Below, piece after piece: positions 1-9,092 of a DNA stretch of 64,000 bases. A program made the position numbers and the translations under genes. The DNA is from Haloferax mediterranei ATCC 33500 (lineage in GTDB: Archaea > Halobacteriota > Halobacteria > Halobacteriales > Haloferacaceae). The stretch covers positions 1,798,001 to 1,862,000 of the forward strand of contig NC_017941.2 of assembly GCF_000306765.2 (NCBI RefSeq), written 5' to 3'. Position 1 is the first letter of the stretch. The number at the start of each line of letters is the position of its first letter. The notes beneath the pieces were generated by a model, which did not search any database, had not been told where the DNA came from, and worked only from the letters and a program-made list of their open reading frames with translations.

Positions 1-347
1 CCGGCAGGGAGGTCTCTCCGTTCGACATCGTACAGGCTGTCCGCATCCCGTGGATTCTCCTGTACCTTTCCGGCGAGCGTCTTGGCTTCGTCGTCGTCTT
101 CGTAGGTAACGAGTTGGGCAGCTTCCGACTCAGAGAGACCGATAATCTCCTCACGCGGAATTTCGAACATCGCCGCCGCCGTTTTGTTCCACTCGATGAC
201 AGTCCCTTCGCCGTCGAGGGCGAAAGCAGGCATCGGAAGCGCGTCTAAAATAGGTTCAGCGGCCATCTGTGGCGACCCGCCCGTCTCTGCCTGTGTCTCT
301 GAACTGGTCACTGCCCCCACGACAAGTGACGAGAGCGCGTTGAGCAT
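1..347 (-). CDS. PAS-domain protein, N-terminal part (cut by window edge)
   Basis: The reading frame is open from the ATG at 347 to the window edge and gives 115 residues. After a hydrophobic and polar start of about 30 residues it reads like a PAS sensor domain, with a stretch containing AFALDGEGTVIEWNKTA followed by a segment where the domain normally closes around its ligand. In haloarchaea such N-termini belong to histidine kinases, bacterio-opsin activator proteins or chemotaxis transducers. The output domain lies outside the window, so the type cannot be decided. A TATA-like box lies about 30 bases upstream, which suggests a leaderless transcript. Confidence 0.7.
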   Translation of the reverse strand, partial: MLNALSSLVVGAVTSSETQAETGGSPQMAAEPILDALPMPAFALDGEGTVIEWNKTAAAMFEIPREEIIGLSESEAAQLVTYEDDDEAKTLAGKVQENPRDADSLYDVERRDLPA

Positions 348-371
348 GCCCGAAGGACGAATGAGGAACCG

Positions 372-383
372 TATATAGATATA
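372..383 (-). promoter_or_regulatory. TATA-like box of the PAS-domain gene
   Basis: The sequence TATATCTATATA (minus strand) is centred about 30 bases before the ATG at 347. This spacing is typical of leaderless haloarchaeal transcripts. Confidence 0.55.
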
Positions 384-474
384 CTGCCGATTATCTCATT
401 TGATTTTCTTAGACATACTTATGTCTGGGGTCGAATATGTATCTTACACTGTCATGTGTTGTCGTGGTCCGTGA

Positions 475-918
475 CTAGAGTCTCTTTTCCATCTTGACGT
501 GCGGGATGCCAGCCTCGTCGAACACGTCGCTCGTCGTTTCGTAGCCTAACTCGTGGTAGAACCCTTCCGCGGAGGTTTGGCCGTGAAGTAGGAGGCGGTC
601 GAAGCCGCGTTCACGTGCTTTTGCTTCGAGTGCGTCCATCAGTCGCCGACCCCATCCTTCTCCACGGGCGGATTCGAGGACGGCAACGCGTTCGACTTTT
701 CCGACCGCAGATTCGCTCTCACGCAGTCGGGCCGCACCGACTGCTTCGCCGTCCCGATAGCCGACGAAGTGGACCGCAGGCGAGTCCGGTTCGTCGTACT
801 CGTCCCACTCTAATTCCTCGTCAACGTCCTGCTCGTCTACGAATACGGTCTTTCGGACGAAAAACGCGTCCTCGCGCTCGGCGTCGGTGGTGACGACGCG
901 GACTTCGGTTTCGGTCAT
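475..918 (-). CDS. GNAT family N-acetyltransferase (ElaA/YjcF-like)
   Basis: The product has 147 residues. It shows a GNAT fold signature: a motif-A region around VERVAVLESARGEGWGRRL (residues about 75-95) where acetyl-CoA binds, and a C-terminal YHELGYE stretch. The N-terminal RKTVFVDEQDV segment resembles the ElaA/YjcF subgroup, whose substrates are mostly unknown. It lies 60 bases downstream of the membrane-protein gene on the same strand and may be co-transcribed with it. The family is clear; the acceptor substrate is not. Confidence 0.85.
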   Translation of the reverse strand: MTETEVRVVTTDAEREDAFFVRKTVFVDEQDVDEELEWDEYDEPDSPAVHFVGYRDGEAVGAARLRESESAVGKVERVAVLESARGEGWGRRLMDALEAKARERGFDRLLLHGQTSAEGFYHELGYETTSDVFDEAGIPHVKMEKRL

Positions 919-978
919 GAGCGGTGATTTAGCGGGTGAGTACCTGATGGTTGCGGAGACGGCACTCTCCGACGTGGT

Positions 979-2331
979 TCACGCGCCCGACGCCGCGTTT
1001 TCGCTTCCGCCTACGTGCTCCGTCTCCGGGAACTCACCAGCCAGCGTCCACCCGAGGCGATACACGAGCGTCCCTGTTGCGAGCGTGAGACCACCCCAAA
1101 CGACGAGCAGTATCGCCATGAACACCGGCCCCCAGCCACCGATGGGTAGTGCTGGAATCGTAAAGGTGACAGGGGCTAAGACGATGGCAAACGCGATTGG
1201 ACGCGTCTCACGTCCTCGGCGAGCACCGTAACCGAATGGGAGGAACAAGACGACGGCCGTCCCGAGCGCGAGCGCGCTCGGGATGTTCCATGGAACCGAC
1301 GGCGCGGTCACAACCGAGACGGCAACGGCGGCGACGACCGGCGGGACAACGGCCGCGGCGACGAGTCGCCGGAAGGTGAGGACTTCGGGTCGCTTCGCCG
1401 CCACGAGTCCGAACGCCATGAGTTGCAGGCCGAGTACCCACGCCATGACGCTGGTACCTCCCGAGAACATCCCGAGCGCAACGAGACAGAGCGACCACAC
1501 CACACCGAGTGCCGTGACGACCGTACCGAAGCGTGCCTGTGAATCCCGGCCGTCGTCGAACCGGCGGTTGAAATGCTGAACGAAGAGAATACCGAGTATC
1601 AGCATGAGCGTCGGAATGAACGCGACCCGGACGAGGTCAGAAAGCAGATTCGGCCCCGAGTCGACAGCGATACTCGCGTAGGCTGCGGCCGTGGTCGTGA
1701 GGCCCCCATCTGGTCCGAAGGTGAGGTACGTCTGACTGTGGACGGTCGACTCGTACTGTTCACTATCGCCCCACGTCGCCGCCGTCTCGTTGGTCGCCGC
1801 TTTCGGCGGGTTGGTGAGGAGGTGTGACCCCTCCGGGCCGGTGACGACGAACCGGTCGGCACCGACGTAGACGTGTCGCCTCTCGGTCGGGTCGTTGAAG
1901 TAGTCCACGAGAAGCACGTCTCCGACGCCGTGCGAGGCCATCTCGGGGACAGTAAAGGTCACGACGACTGTGTCGCCGGCGATTCGACTACTGAGGTCGT
2001 GGGGGTCGTCGACGAGACCCCACCGCTCTTCGAACGTCCGTCGGACAATACTATCGAGCAGGCTCGGATTCTCGCGGAAGGTTGCGGCGGACTCGTCGTC
2101 TACTGTCACGCGGGCCGTCCAGTGACCGACGCCGTCTTCGTCTATTTGGACGCGGACCGTACTCGACTCGACAGTGAGGTTGACGCCAGCATCGTCCGCA
2201 GTCTCTTCGAATCCGTGGCCGCAAACGACGCAGACTGGTTCGGGTGGCGGACTGGCCATTGTCGCCGTCGTCGCGGCGGGGTGCACCGCGGCGACGAGTA
2301 GGAGGGCGAAGAACAGAGAGCGGAATCTCAT
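979..2331 (-). CDS. Exported-domain membrane protein of unknown function
   Basis: The product has 450 residues. Residues 1-25 form a signal peptide or first membrane helix. Residues about 30-225 form an external domain with a CVVCGHG cysteine pair near the start, rich in beta-strand-like segments. The rest (about 230-440) holds roughly seven or eight hydrophobic helices separated by short basic loops. I recall related haloarchaeal proteins with a DUF7345-type external domain but cannot name a function. It is divergent from rqcH, with a 98-base gap for both promoters. Confidence 0.7.
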   Translation of the reverse strand: MRFRSLFFALLLVAAVHPAATTATMASPPPEPVCVVCGHGFEETADDAGVNLTVESSTVRVQIDEDGVGHWTARVTVDDESAATFRENPSLLDSIVRRTFEERWGLVDDPHDLSSRIAGDTVVVTFTVPEMASHGVGDVLLVDYFNDPTERRHVYVGADRFVVTGPEGSHLLTNPPKAATNETAATWGDSEQYESTVHSQTYLTFGPDGGLTTTAAAYASIAVDSGPNLLSDLVRVAFIPTLMLILGILFVQHFNRRFDDGRDSQARFGTVVTALGVVWSLCLVALGMFSGGTSVMAWVLGLQLMAFGLVAAKRPEVLTFRRLVAAAVVPPVVAAVAVSVVTAPSVPWNIPSALALGTAVVLFLPFGYGARRGRETRPIAFAIVLAPVTFTIPALPIGGWGPVFMAILLVVWGGLTLATGTLVYRLGWTLAGEFPETEHVGGSENAASGA

Positions 2332-2429
2332 TCACGCCTGAAATTCAGCCTAGGTGATAAGTATCTTCCCCCGCGACAGCAACCCACAGAAACGACACCC
2401 CTTTTCGTCCGCCGCGAAAATGCGAATTC

Positions 2430-4535
2430 ATGGACCCGAAGCGGGAACTCACGAGCGTCGACCTCGCGGCCCTCGTCACCGAGATGAACCGGTACGAGGG
2501 GGCGAAAGTCGACAAGGCGTACCTCTACGGCGACGACCTGCTTCGCCTCAAGATGCGGGACTTCGACCGCGGTCGCCTCGAACTCCTCTTGGAAGTCGGC
2601 GACATCAAGCGCGCACACATCGCCGCGCAGGAGCACGTCCCGGACGCGCCCGGTCGCCCGCCGAACTTCGCGATGATGCTCCGTAATCGGCTCAGCGGGG
2701 CCGACTTCGCGGGCGTCGAACAGTACGAGTTCGACCGCATCCTCACGTTCACGTTCGAACGCGGTGACGAGAACACGAAAATCGTCGTCGAACTGTTCGG
2801 ACAGGGCAACATCGCGGTGCTCGATGAGACGGGCGAAGTCGTCCGCAGTCTGGAGACGGTGCGCCTCAAATCGCGAACCGTCGCACCGGGGTCGCAGTAC
2901 GAGTATCCGTCCTCTCGACTCGACCCCCTTACCATCAGCCGAGACGCGCTCGGTCGCCACATGGAGCAGTCGGATACCGACGTGGTTCGAACCATCGCAA
3001 CGCAACTGAATCTCGGTGGCCTCTACGCCGAAGAGTTGTGTACCCGTGCTGGCGTCGAAAAGACCCTCGATATCGCCGACGCGACAGACGACCACTACGA
3101 CGCTATCTACGACGCAATCGTCAACCTTCGACAGCAAGTCCGCTCCGGCGAGTTCGACCCACGGCTCTACACCGACGACGACGATGCGGTCGTGGACGTG
3201 ACGCCGTTCCCGCTGCAGGAACACCAGAACGCGGGACTCGACGAAGAGGCGTACGACACGTTCAACGAGGCACTCGACGAGTACTTCTTCCGTCTCGATT
3301 TGACCGCGGACGAGCAAGAAGCCACGTCGAACCGCCCCGACTTCGAGGAACAAATCGCCAAGCAAGAACGCATCATCGAGCAGCAAAAACAGGCCATCGA
3401 GGGCTTCGACGAGCAAGCAAACGAGGAGCGCGAGCGCGCCGAACTCCTCTATGCGAACTACGACCTCGTCGACGACGTGCTCTCGACGGTCCGCGAGGCC
3501 CGCGAACAGGGCGTCCCGTGGGACGACATCGCCGTGACGCTCGACGAAGGCGCAGAACAGGGCATTCCCGCTGCGGAGGCCGTCACGAACGTCGACGGCG
3601 CGAACGGCACTGTCACCATCAAACTCGACGACGCGACTGTCACCCTCGACGTGTCGATGGGCGTCGAAAAGAACGCTGACCGACTGTACACGGAAGCAAA
3701 GCGCATCCAAGAGAAAAAACAGGGCGCGCTCGCGGCCATCGAAGACACCCGCGAGGAACTGGAGGCAGCAAAGCGCCGCCGTGACGAGTGGGAGGCGGAC
3801 GACCAAGAAGACGAGAGCGACGAAGACGAAGAACCGGAAGAGACCGATTGGCTCTCGCTCGACTCGGTGCCGGTCAAGTCGACGGAACACTGGTTCGAAC
3901 GGTTCCGCTGGTTCCACACGTCCAGCGGCTACCTCGTCGTCGGCGGCCGCAACGCCGACCAAAACGAGGAGTTGGTGAAGAAGTACATGAGCAAACACGA
4001 CCGCTTCTTCCACACGCAGGCCCACGGCGGGCCGGTCACACTCCTCAAGGCCACGGGACCGAGCGAACCCGCACAGAAGGTCGACTTCTCGGAAGAGACG
4101 CTTCAGGAGGCCGCGCAGTTCGCCGTTTCGTACTCCTCCATCTGGAAGGAAGGTCGGTTCGCGGACGACGCCTACATGGTCGAACCGTCACAGGTGTCGA
4201 AGACGCCCGAATCCGGCGAGTACATCGAAAAAGGGAGTTTTGTCATCCGCGGCGACCGTCGGTACTTCGAAGACGTGCCCGCGAAAGTCGCCGTCGGCAT
4301 CCAGTGCGAAGACGAGACGCGAGTCATCGGTGGCCCACCGTCTGCCATCGAGACGCGCGCGGAGACGATGCTGACGCTCACCCCCGGGCAGTACGCCCAA
4401 AACGACGCTGCGAAGTTGTGCTACCGCCGACTACGCGAGCGCTTCGCCGACAAATCGTTCGTTAGAAAAATCGCATCACCCGACCAGATTCAGGAGTTCC
4501 TCCCACCGGGCGGGAGCGACATCGTAGACGGGTAA
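2430..4535 (+). CDS. rqcH: RqcH/NEMF family ribosome quality-control protein
   Basis: The product has 701 residues, the full family length. An N-terminal NFACT-N domain (1-200) contains the Asp-Arg pair (D102-R103, in EFDRI) that corresponds to the DR motif needed for C-terminal tailing by bacterial RqcH. A helical, charged coiled-coil region follows (about 300-455) with an acidic run near 455-470, then an NFACT-R domain (about 475-600). In the family, RqcH binds the obstructed large ribosomal subunit with peptidyl-tRNA and recruits tRNA to extend the stalled peptide. The ATG at 2430 gives the conserved start MDPKRELTSVDLAALV. pelA, another rescue factor, lies 1.8 kb downstream on the same strand. 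Confidence 0.93.
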   Translation: MDPKRELTSVDLAALVTEMNRYEGAKVDKAYLYGDDLLRLKMRDFDRGRLELLLEVGDIKRAHIAAQEHVPDAPGRPPNFAMMLRNRLSGADFAGVEQYEFDRILTFTFERGDENTKIVVELFGQGNIAVLDETGEVVRSLETVRLKSRTVAPGSQYEYPSSRLDPLTISRDALGRHMEQSDTDVVRTIATQLNLGGLYAEELCTRAGVEKTLDIADATDDHYDAIYDAIVNLRQQVRSGEFDPRLYTDDDDAVVDVTPFPLQEHQNAGLDEEAYDTFNEALDEYFFRLDLTADEQEATSNRPDFEEQIAKQERIIEQQKQAIEGFDEQANEERERAELLYANYDLVDDVLSTVREAREQGVPWDDIAVTLDEGAEQGIPAAEAVTNVDGANGTVTIKLDDATVTLDVSMGVEKNADRLYTEAKRIQEKKQGALAAIEDTREELEAAKRRRDEWEADDQEDESDEDEEPEETDWLSLDSVPVKSTEHWFERFRWFHTSSGYLVVGGRNADQNEELVKKYMSKHDRFFHTQAHGGPVTLLKATGPSEPAQKVDFSEETLQEAAQFAVSYSSIWKEGRFADDAYMVEPSQVSKTPESGEYIEKGSFVIRGDRRYFEDVPAKVAVGIQCEDETRVIGGPPSAIETRAETMLTLTPGQYAQNDAAKLCYRRLRERFADKSFVRKIASPDQIQEFLPPGGSDIVDG

Positions 4536-4608
4536 TCGGCGAGTAGAGGGGTTGAAAGACCCGGTTTCGGGATTAATTCTCAATTATTCTGTTGAGACTA
4601 GTACAAGA

Positions 4609-4616
4609 TTATATAC
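4609..4616 (+). promoter_or_regulatory. TATA-like box upstream of the first DUF4013 gene
   Basis: TTATATAC lies in an AT-rich stretch about 100 bases before the ATG at 4713. If used, it gives a leader of about 70 bases, longer than usual here. Confidence 0.45.
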
Positions 4617-4712
4617 TTTCTCGGCGTAATGTTCGCCCGAGCGCGTGTGTCACATACTAACGGGAACTCGGCTCGATGTCCCGTGGTTCGGTGACTGCGC
4701 TCGGTGATTCCA

Positions 4713-5435
4713 ATGCTTTCAGAATCAATCGACTACCCCAGAAACGGAGAGGACTGGGTAAAGACGGTCCTCATCGGCGGTGTACTCACACTGTTGAGCG
4801 GCTTGATTATCCCGATGTTCCTCGTCATCGGGTACCTGCTTCGGGTCGTTCGCGCGACTATGAAGGGTGACGAGGAACCCCCCGTGTTCGACGAGTGGGG
4901 TGATATGACCATCGACGGTCTGAAGGGCTTCGTCATCGCGTTCGTGTATAGCCTCGTCCCAGCGCTCATTGCCGGCGTCTTCGGCTTTGCAGGCATTATG
5001 AGTGCCGTCGCCGGTAACGGCTCGCAGACGGCGGGCATCTTCGGCGGCATCGTTGCACTCGTCGGCCTCCTGGTCGCGTTCGTCCTCGGCCTCATCGCCG
5101 CCTACATCATCCCGGCAGCGCTGTCGAACTACGCCGAGACCGACCGCATCGGTGCGGCCTTCGACTTCGGGACACTTCGACCGATTCTCACCTCGGGGAA
5201 GTACGCCACCGCATGGCTCATGGCCTTCGTGGTGCTGTTCGCGGCGACCGTCGCTATCAGTATCCTGAACGTCATTCCGTTCGTCGGTTTCATCATCGGC
5301 ACCATCGCCGGCCCCTTCGTGACGTTCTACGCCGCCATCGCCGCATACTACATCATCGGCAGGACGTGGGGTGACCTCCACGACATCGAGATGATGGATG
5401 AAGGTGGGACGACTGGTGAACAGCCAGCCGTCTGA
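4713..5435 (+). CDS. DUF4013 membrane protein (first of a pair)
   Basis: The product has 240 residues with about six membrane segments, arranged as two N-terminal helices, a loop with DEWGDMTIDGLKG, and four more helices. This is the DUF4013 layout, and the short WGxxxxDGLK motif between helices 2 and 3 is characteristic. The ATG at 4713 is preferred to the in-frame GTG at 4704 because MLSESIDYP matches the start of the neighbouring paralogue. It acts in the membrane; no function is established for the family. The paralogue follows 67 bases downstream. Confidence 0.85.
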   Translation: MLSESIDYPRNGEDWVKTVLIGGVLTLLSGLIIPMFLVIGYLLRVVRATMKGDEEPPVFDEWGDMTIDGLKGFVIAFVYSLVPALIAGVFGFAGIMSAVAGNGSQTAGIFGGIVALVGLLVAFVLGLIAAYIIPAALSNYAETDRIGAAFDFGTLRPILTSGKYATAWLMAFVVLFAATVAISILNVIPFVGFIIGTIAGPFVTFYAAIAAYYIIGRTWGDLHDIEMMDEGGTTGEQPAV

Positions 5436-5502
5436 GCCGTCAACTAAAATAAGACTTTTCAGCGGAATATCTAAACCGATAGCGGAGCGATAGCTTGCCG
5501 TC

Positions 5503-6246
5503 ATGCTCTCCGACGCGCTGAGGTTTATGCCGCAAAGCGACGATTGGCTTGCTACCACCGCAATCGGTGGTATTCTTGCCCTCGTCGCGACTGCGCTGCT
5601 GTTCCTTTCTTTCGTCGTCCCGCTCCTGTTTTTCCTCTCAGTACCGTTTGTGCTGGTTGCGACGGCACTACTTCAGGGGTACTACGTCAGGTCCATGCGG
5701 GCCGCCGCGGATGGGACGAAAGAAGCACCGTCGTTCACCGATTGGGGCGGACTCGTCGTCGACGGCCTGAAGTTGCTCGTCGTCTCGTTCGTCTGGAGTT
5801 TCGTCGTGTTGATTCCGATGTTCGTCCTCCCGGTCGTCCTCGAATTCGGTTCGGCCGCCACCGAGTCGATACCGCAGTCCACAACCGCGGCCACGCAAGC
5901 GACGAACCTCGGTCTCGGCATCGTTGGCGTCGTCGGGGGGCTGCTCATCATCACTCTCGCGCTTTTCGTCTCCTACGTGGTTCCCGCCGCCGGAGCGAAC
6001 TTCGCCATCGAAGGGAATCTCGGTGCTGGGTTCCACGTCCGAACGATTCTCAAAGGCGCGTTCACTAGCGAGTACGCCATCGCATGGGTACTCGCACTCC
6101 TCATCTTGATGGTAATCGGAACAGTCGGGAACCTCCTGTCGATTATCCTCGTCGGATTCTTCATCAGCTTCTACGCGCAGGTGGCGTCGTTCTACCTGTG
6201 GGGCCGGGGCTACGCCGACGGTCTCGGTCGGACGTCTGGTTGGTAA
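5503..6246 (+). CDS. DUF4013 membrane protein (second of a pair)
   Basis: The product has 247 residues and is a paralogue of the preceding gene. It starts MLSDALRFMPQSDDW, has the loop motif FTDWGGLVVDGLKLLV, and has about six hydrophobic helices. The two proteins share plan but differ over most positions, so the duplication is old. The gene has its own TATA-like sequence (AATATCTAAA near 5466-5475) and is followed 45 bases later by pelA. Location between rqcH and pelA may be coincidental. Confidence 0.85.
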   Translation: MLSDALRFMPQSDDWLATTAIGGILALVATALLFLSFVVPLLFFLSVPFVLVATALLQGYYVRSMRAAADGTKEAPSFTDWGGLVVDGLKLLVVSFVWSFVVLIPMFVLPVVLEFGSAATESIPQSTTAATQATNLGLGIVGVVGGLLIITLALFVSYVVPAAGANFAIEGNLGAGFHVRTILKGAFTSEYAIAWVLALLILMVIGTVGNLLSIILVGFFISFYAQVASFYLWGRGYADGLGRTSGW

Positions 6247-6291
6247 CCGCGATAGCAGGACTCTTTTCCGTTCCGCGACGACCGGACGTAT

Positions 6292-7362
6292 ATGCGTATT
6301 TCGAGCCGCGGTCGAGGCGAGGAAGGGCGCGAGCGAATCACGCTCGTTCCCGAGAACGTCGACGACCTCTGGCACCTCTCGTACGTCCTCGAACCGGGGG
6401 ATTTGGTCTCCGGCGACACCACCCGCCGCATCCAACGCGACGACGACCAGATGCGGGACACCGGCGGGGAGCGCGAACACCTCAACGTGACCATCGAAGT
6501 CGAAGACATCGAGTTCGCCCGATTCGCCAATCGCCTCCGCGTCGGCGGCGTCATCGTCTCCTGTTCCCGCGAAGACCAACTCGGCCACCACCACACGCTC
6601 AACGTCGAAGAGCGCGCCGAGATAACCATCGAGAAGCACTTCAAAGCCGACCAGATTGACCGCATCGAGACGGCCGAGCAGGCCGCCGAGAATCCTGATG
6701 TGGCAATTGCGACGGTCGAAGAGGGCGCGGCCTACATCCACACCGTCGCCCAGTACGGGACCGAGGAGTACGCTTCGCTCACGAAACCGACCGGGAAAGG
6801 CGAGTACGCGCGCCCGCGCTCCGAGTTGTTCGATGAACTCGGAGCGGCGCTCTCGCACCTCGACGTGGACGCTATCATCCTCGCGGGACCGGGCTTCACG
6901 AAGAACGACGCGCTGGACTACTTCGAGAACAACTACGCCGAGGTCGCCGAGAACATCGTTACCACCGTCGACACCGCCGGTGTCGGCGACCGCGGCGTCC
7001 ACGAAGTACTCAAGCGTGGTGCGGTCGACGACGTACAGAAACAGACCCGAATCGCCGAGGAAGCGAACCTCATCGACCAGTTGATGGAGAACATATCGAC
7101 GGGCGCGAAAGCCGCCTACGGCATCGAACAGGTGGCCGAAGCGGCCGAGTTCGGTGCCATCGAACAGCTTCTCCTCCTCGATTCTCGACTCCGCGCGGAG
7201 CGACAGAGCGAAGGCGACTGGGACATCGACGTGAACGACGTTATCGACTCCGTCGAACAGAAAGGCGGCGAGGTGACCGTCTTCTCCGCGGAGTTCCAAC
7301 CCGGCGAGCAGTTGAGGAACCTCGGTGGCATCGCCGCGATTCTCCGCTACCGACTGCAGTGA
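6292..7362 (+). CDS. pelA: Pelota (Dom34) mRNA surveillance and ribosome rescue factor
   Basis: The product has 356 residues, the usual archaeal length. An Sm-like N-terminal domain (1-130) carries the [16 protein letters not shown] signature. Central (about 135-265) and C-terminal (about 270-356) eRF1-like domains follow. As in other pelotas the central domain lacks the GGQ motif, so it should not hydrolyse peptidyl-tRNA by itself. With aEF1A and ABCE1 it splits ribosomes stalled on broken or non-stop mRNA. That is one step before RqcH acts, so the nearby rqcH makes functional sense. Confidence 0.95.
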   Translation: MRISSRGRGEEGRERITLVPENVDDLWHLSYVLEPGDLVSGDTTRRIQRDDDQMRDTGGEREHLNVTIEVEDIEFARFANRLRVGGVIVSCSREDQLGHHHTLNVEERAEITIEKHFKADQIDRIETAEQAAENPDVAIATVEEGAAYIHTVAQYGTEEYASLTKPTGKGEYARPRSELFDELGAALSHLDVDAIILAGPGFTKNDALDYFENNYAEVAENIVTTVDTAGVGDRGVHEVLKRGAVDDVQKQTRIAEEANLIDQLMENISTGAKAAYGIEQVAEAAEFGAIEQLLLLDSRLRAERQSEGDWDIDVNDVIDSVEQKGGEVTVFSAEFQPGEQLRNLGGIAAILRYRLQ

Positions 7363-7490
7363 AACACGCGGTATCGTAACTCACGGGACAGCTCCAGAGG
7401 AGTTAGCTGAAAGTAGGGTCCTAAATCAAAGACTCGCTGGATGGGAGCATCGAACGCGTCTCTATAACGAAATCGTATTCCAAACTACTG

Positions 7491-8489
7491 TTACTCTCCC
7501 GTGAGCGCCTCGCTCGCCGGTGCGAAGTCGATGGTCGTCCCGAGTCCTTCCTCGCGAGCCTTCTCGTAGAGCATGTACGCCGACGCAACTGTCTCGATGC
7601 CCGTGCCACCGCTGTCGAACACGGTAATCTCCTCGTCATCTTCGCGGCCCGAAGCGACGCCAGCGACGACCTCGCCCAGTTCGGCGTGGATGTGGTCTTC
7701 GTCGACGACACCCGCGTCCATGGCGGCGAGGAACGACCCAGCGTCCATCGTGGCGCGTTCGCGCAGGTCGGGGACGTAGGTCGCGCGCTCGATGGTCGTC
7801 GCGTCGAGTTCGCGCTTGTCCGGGTGGTACTGCCCCATCGCGGTGACGTGCGTCCCGGGTTCGAGCAAGTCGCCATCGAAGACCGGGTCGCTCGCGGTGG
7901 TCGCAGTGACGACGATATCCGCGCCTTCGACGGCCGCGGCACTGGAGGCGACGGCGGCGACGCTCGCATCGAGAACGCGGTCCATCTCCCCGGCGAACTG
8001 CTCGCGGCTCTCCTTTGTCGGCGAGTAGACCCAGACAGTTTCGAGGTCACGGACCGCCGCGATGGCGCGGAGTTGTCCGCGGGCCTGTGCGCCGCTGCCG
8101 ATGAGTGCGACTGTCGAGGCGTCTTCGCGGGCGAGCGCGTCCACGGCGACGCCGCCTGCTGCCCCGGTTTTGAAGGGATTCATGCTCGCACCGTCGAGGA
8201 GTGCGAGCGGTTCGCCCGACTCGGCGTCGAAAAGCGGCGTCATGAACCAGGCGTCTTCCGCGCCGAAACCGGCGGAGTACATGTAGCCCCCCATCGCACC
8301 CGTCTCGGGGAGAACCGACGAGTAGGTGGTGAGCATGCCCGGCGGTTCGCGGTTGAAGAGCTTGGTTCGTGGCTCGGCGGGCGCGCCCTCACCGCGCTGT
8401 CTATACCCCTCACGGACTGCCTCGACGTATTCTGCCGGGGTCGCCAGTCCGCTGACCTCGTCGCTCGTGAGGAATAACGTGTCTGTCAT
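7491..8489 (-). CDS. Ornithine cyclodeaminase / archaeal alanine dehydrogenase family protein
   Basis: The product is 332 residues from the ATG at 8489 (another ATG lies directly before it). The N-terminal half has the family's substrate-binding segment around EGAPAEPRTKLF. The central Rossmann fold has the NAD motif LIGSGAQARGQL (near residue 125). The family (OCD, mu-crystallin, archaeal alanine dehydrogenase) carries out NAD-dependent chemistry on amino acids or cyclic imines. Which substrate is used cannot be read from the sequence. It stands alone, convergent with pelA. Confidence 0.82.
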   Translation of the reverse strand: MTDTLFLTSDEVSGLATPAEYVEAVREGYRQRGEGAPAEPRTKLFNREPPGMLTTYSSVLPETGAMGGYMYSAGFGAEDAWFMTPLFDAESGEPLALLDGASMNPFKTGAAGGVAVDALAREDASTVALIGSGAQARGQLRAIAAVRDLETVWVYSPTKESREQFAGEMDRVLDASVAAVASSAAAVEGADIVVTATTASDPVFDGDLLEPGTHVTAMGQYHPDKRELDATTIERATYVPDLRERATMDAGSFLAAMDAGVVDEDHIHAELGEVVAGVASGREDDEEITVFDSGGTGIETVASAYMLYEKAREEGLGTTIDFAPASEALTGE

Positions 8490-8561
8490 CATTGGCGAAA
8501 CGGCGCCGTCGGTCAAAACCCTGCGGGCCGCGGAACCGGCCAATCGGGCGTACGTACGGGG

Positions 8562-8819
8562 TTAGTCGGCGTCGAGGACCGAAGGAGAAGAAGTCGCGTC
8601 AGCGGGACCGGTGTGTTCGTCGAGTCGGTGGATTGGAGTGGACGGGGAGGACGACGATGGGCCGTTCACGAAGAGCGCGTGGCCGGTGAGGAGCGCGGCC
8701 ACACCCGCAGCCATCGGCACTGCCATGGTCAGTTGCAAGCCGACCACGACGAGAGAACCAGTGATGCCGATGAGTGCGAGCGGGATGAGCCCAAGAATGT
8801 AGTCGTAGTATCCGGTCAT
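8562..8819 (-). CDS. Small two-helix membrane protein
   Basis: The product has 85 residues: two hydrophobic helices (about 8-30 and 33-55), then a polar, serine-rich and acidic tail. The ATG at 8819 is chosen because the upstream codons look non-coding. No family is recognised with certainty; similar small proteins are common in Haloferax. The gene is followed by the promoter of the amino-acid dehydrogenase on the same strand. Its codon bias fits the neighbours, which supports a real gene. Confidence 0.6.
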   Translation of the reverse strand: MTGYYDYILGLIPLALIGITGSLVVVGLQLTMAVPMAAGVAALLTGHALFVNGPSSSSPSTPIHRLDEHTGPADATSSPSVLDAD

Positions 8820-9092
8820 AATATAGATTAATATACGTGTGTAAGCGGTATAGTTCTTTCCCATAGATGACTGATATTCTTGCCGTGACTTTGCAAACAC
8901 ATTCTCATAACTTATGAGTAAATAAACGCAAGACGGCGTCGTCCTAGCGTCGGGGTACGTTACCTCATTTTGTTTTCATTGTTGTATTCTGTGTTGTATG
9001 CCAACAATTAACATATATCGGTGAGAGGGTCTCGTGTGCGTCATCTGCCGTGACTCCACATGATTATCTGTGTTGGAGTCGTCGTCGAACAC

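Noticed and set aside
2328..4025. Very long open frame on the minus strand opposite rqcH, with similar ones opposite pelA, sdhA and the beta-oxidation fusion
   Set aside because: In GC-rich DNA coding for acidic proteins the antisense frame stays open by codon bias. The predicted proteins have mirror-like composition and no recognisable domain, while the sense genes are certain.
9060..9092. Upstream ATG start for the MFS transporter
   Set aside because: The extra eleven codons (with TGT, GGA and GTT) do not fit the local bias. The GTG at 9093 gives a normal N-terminus, but the longer form cannot be excluded.
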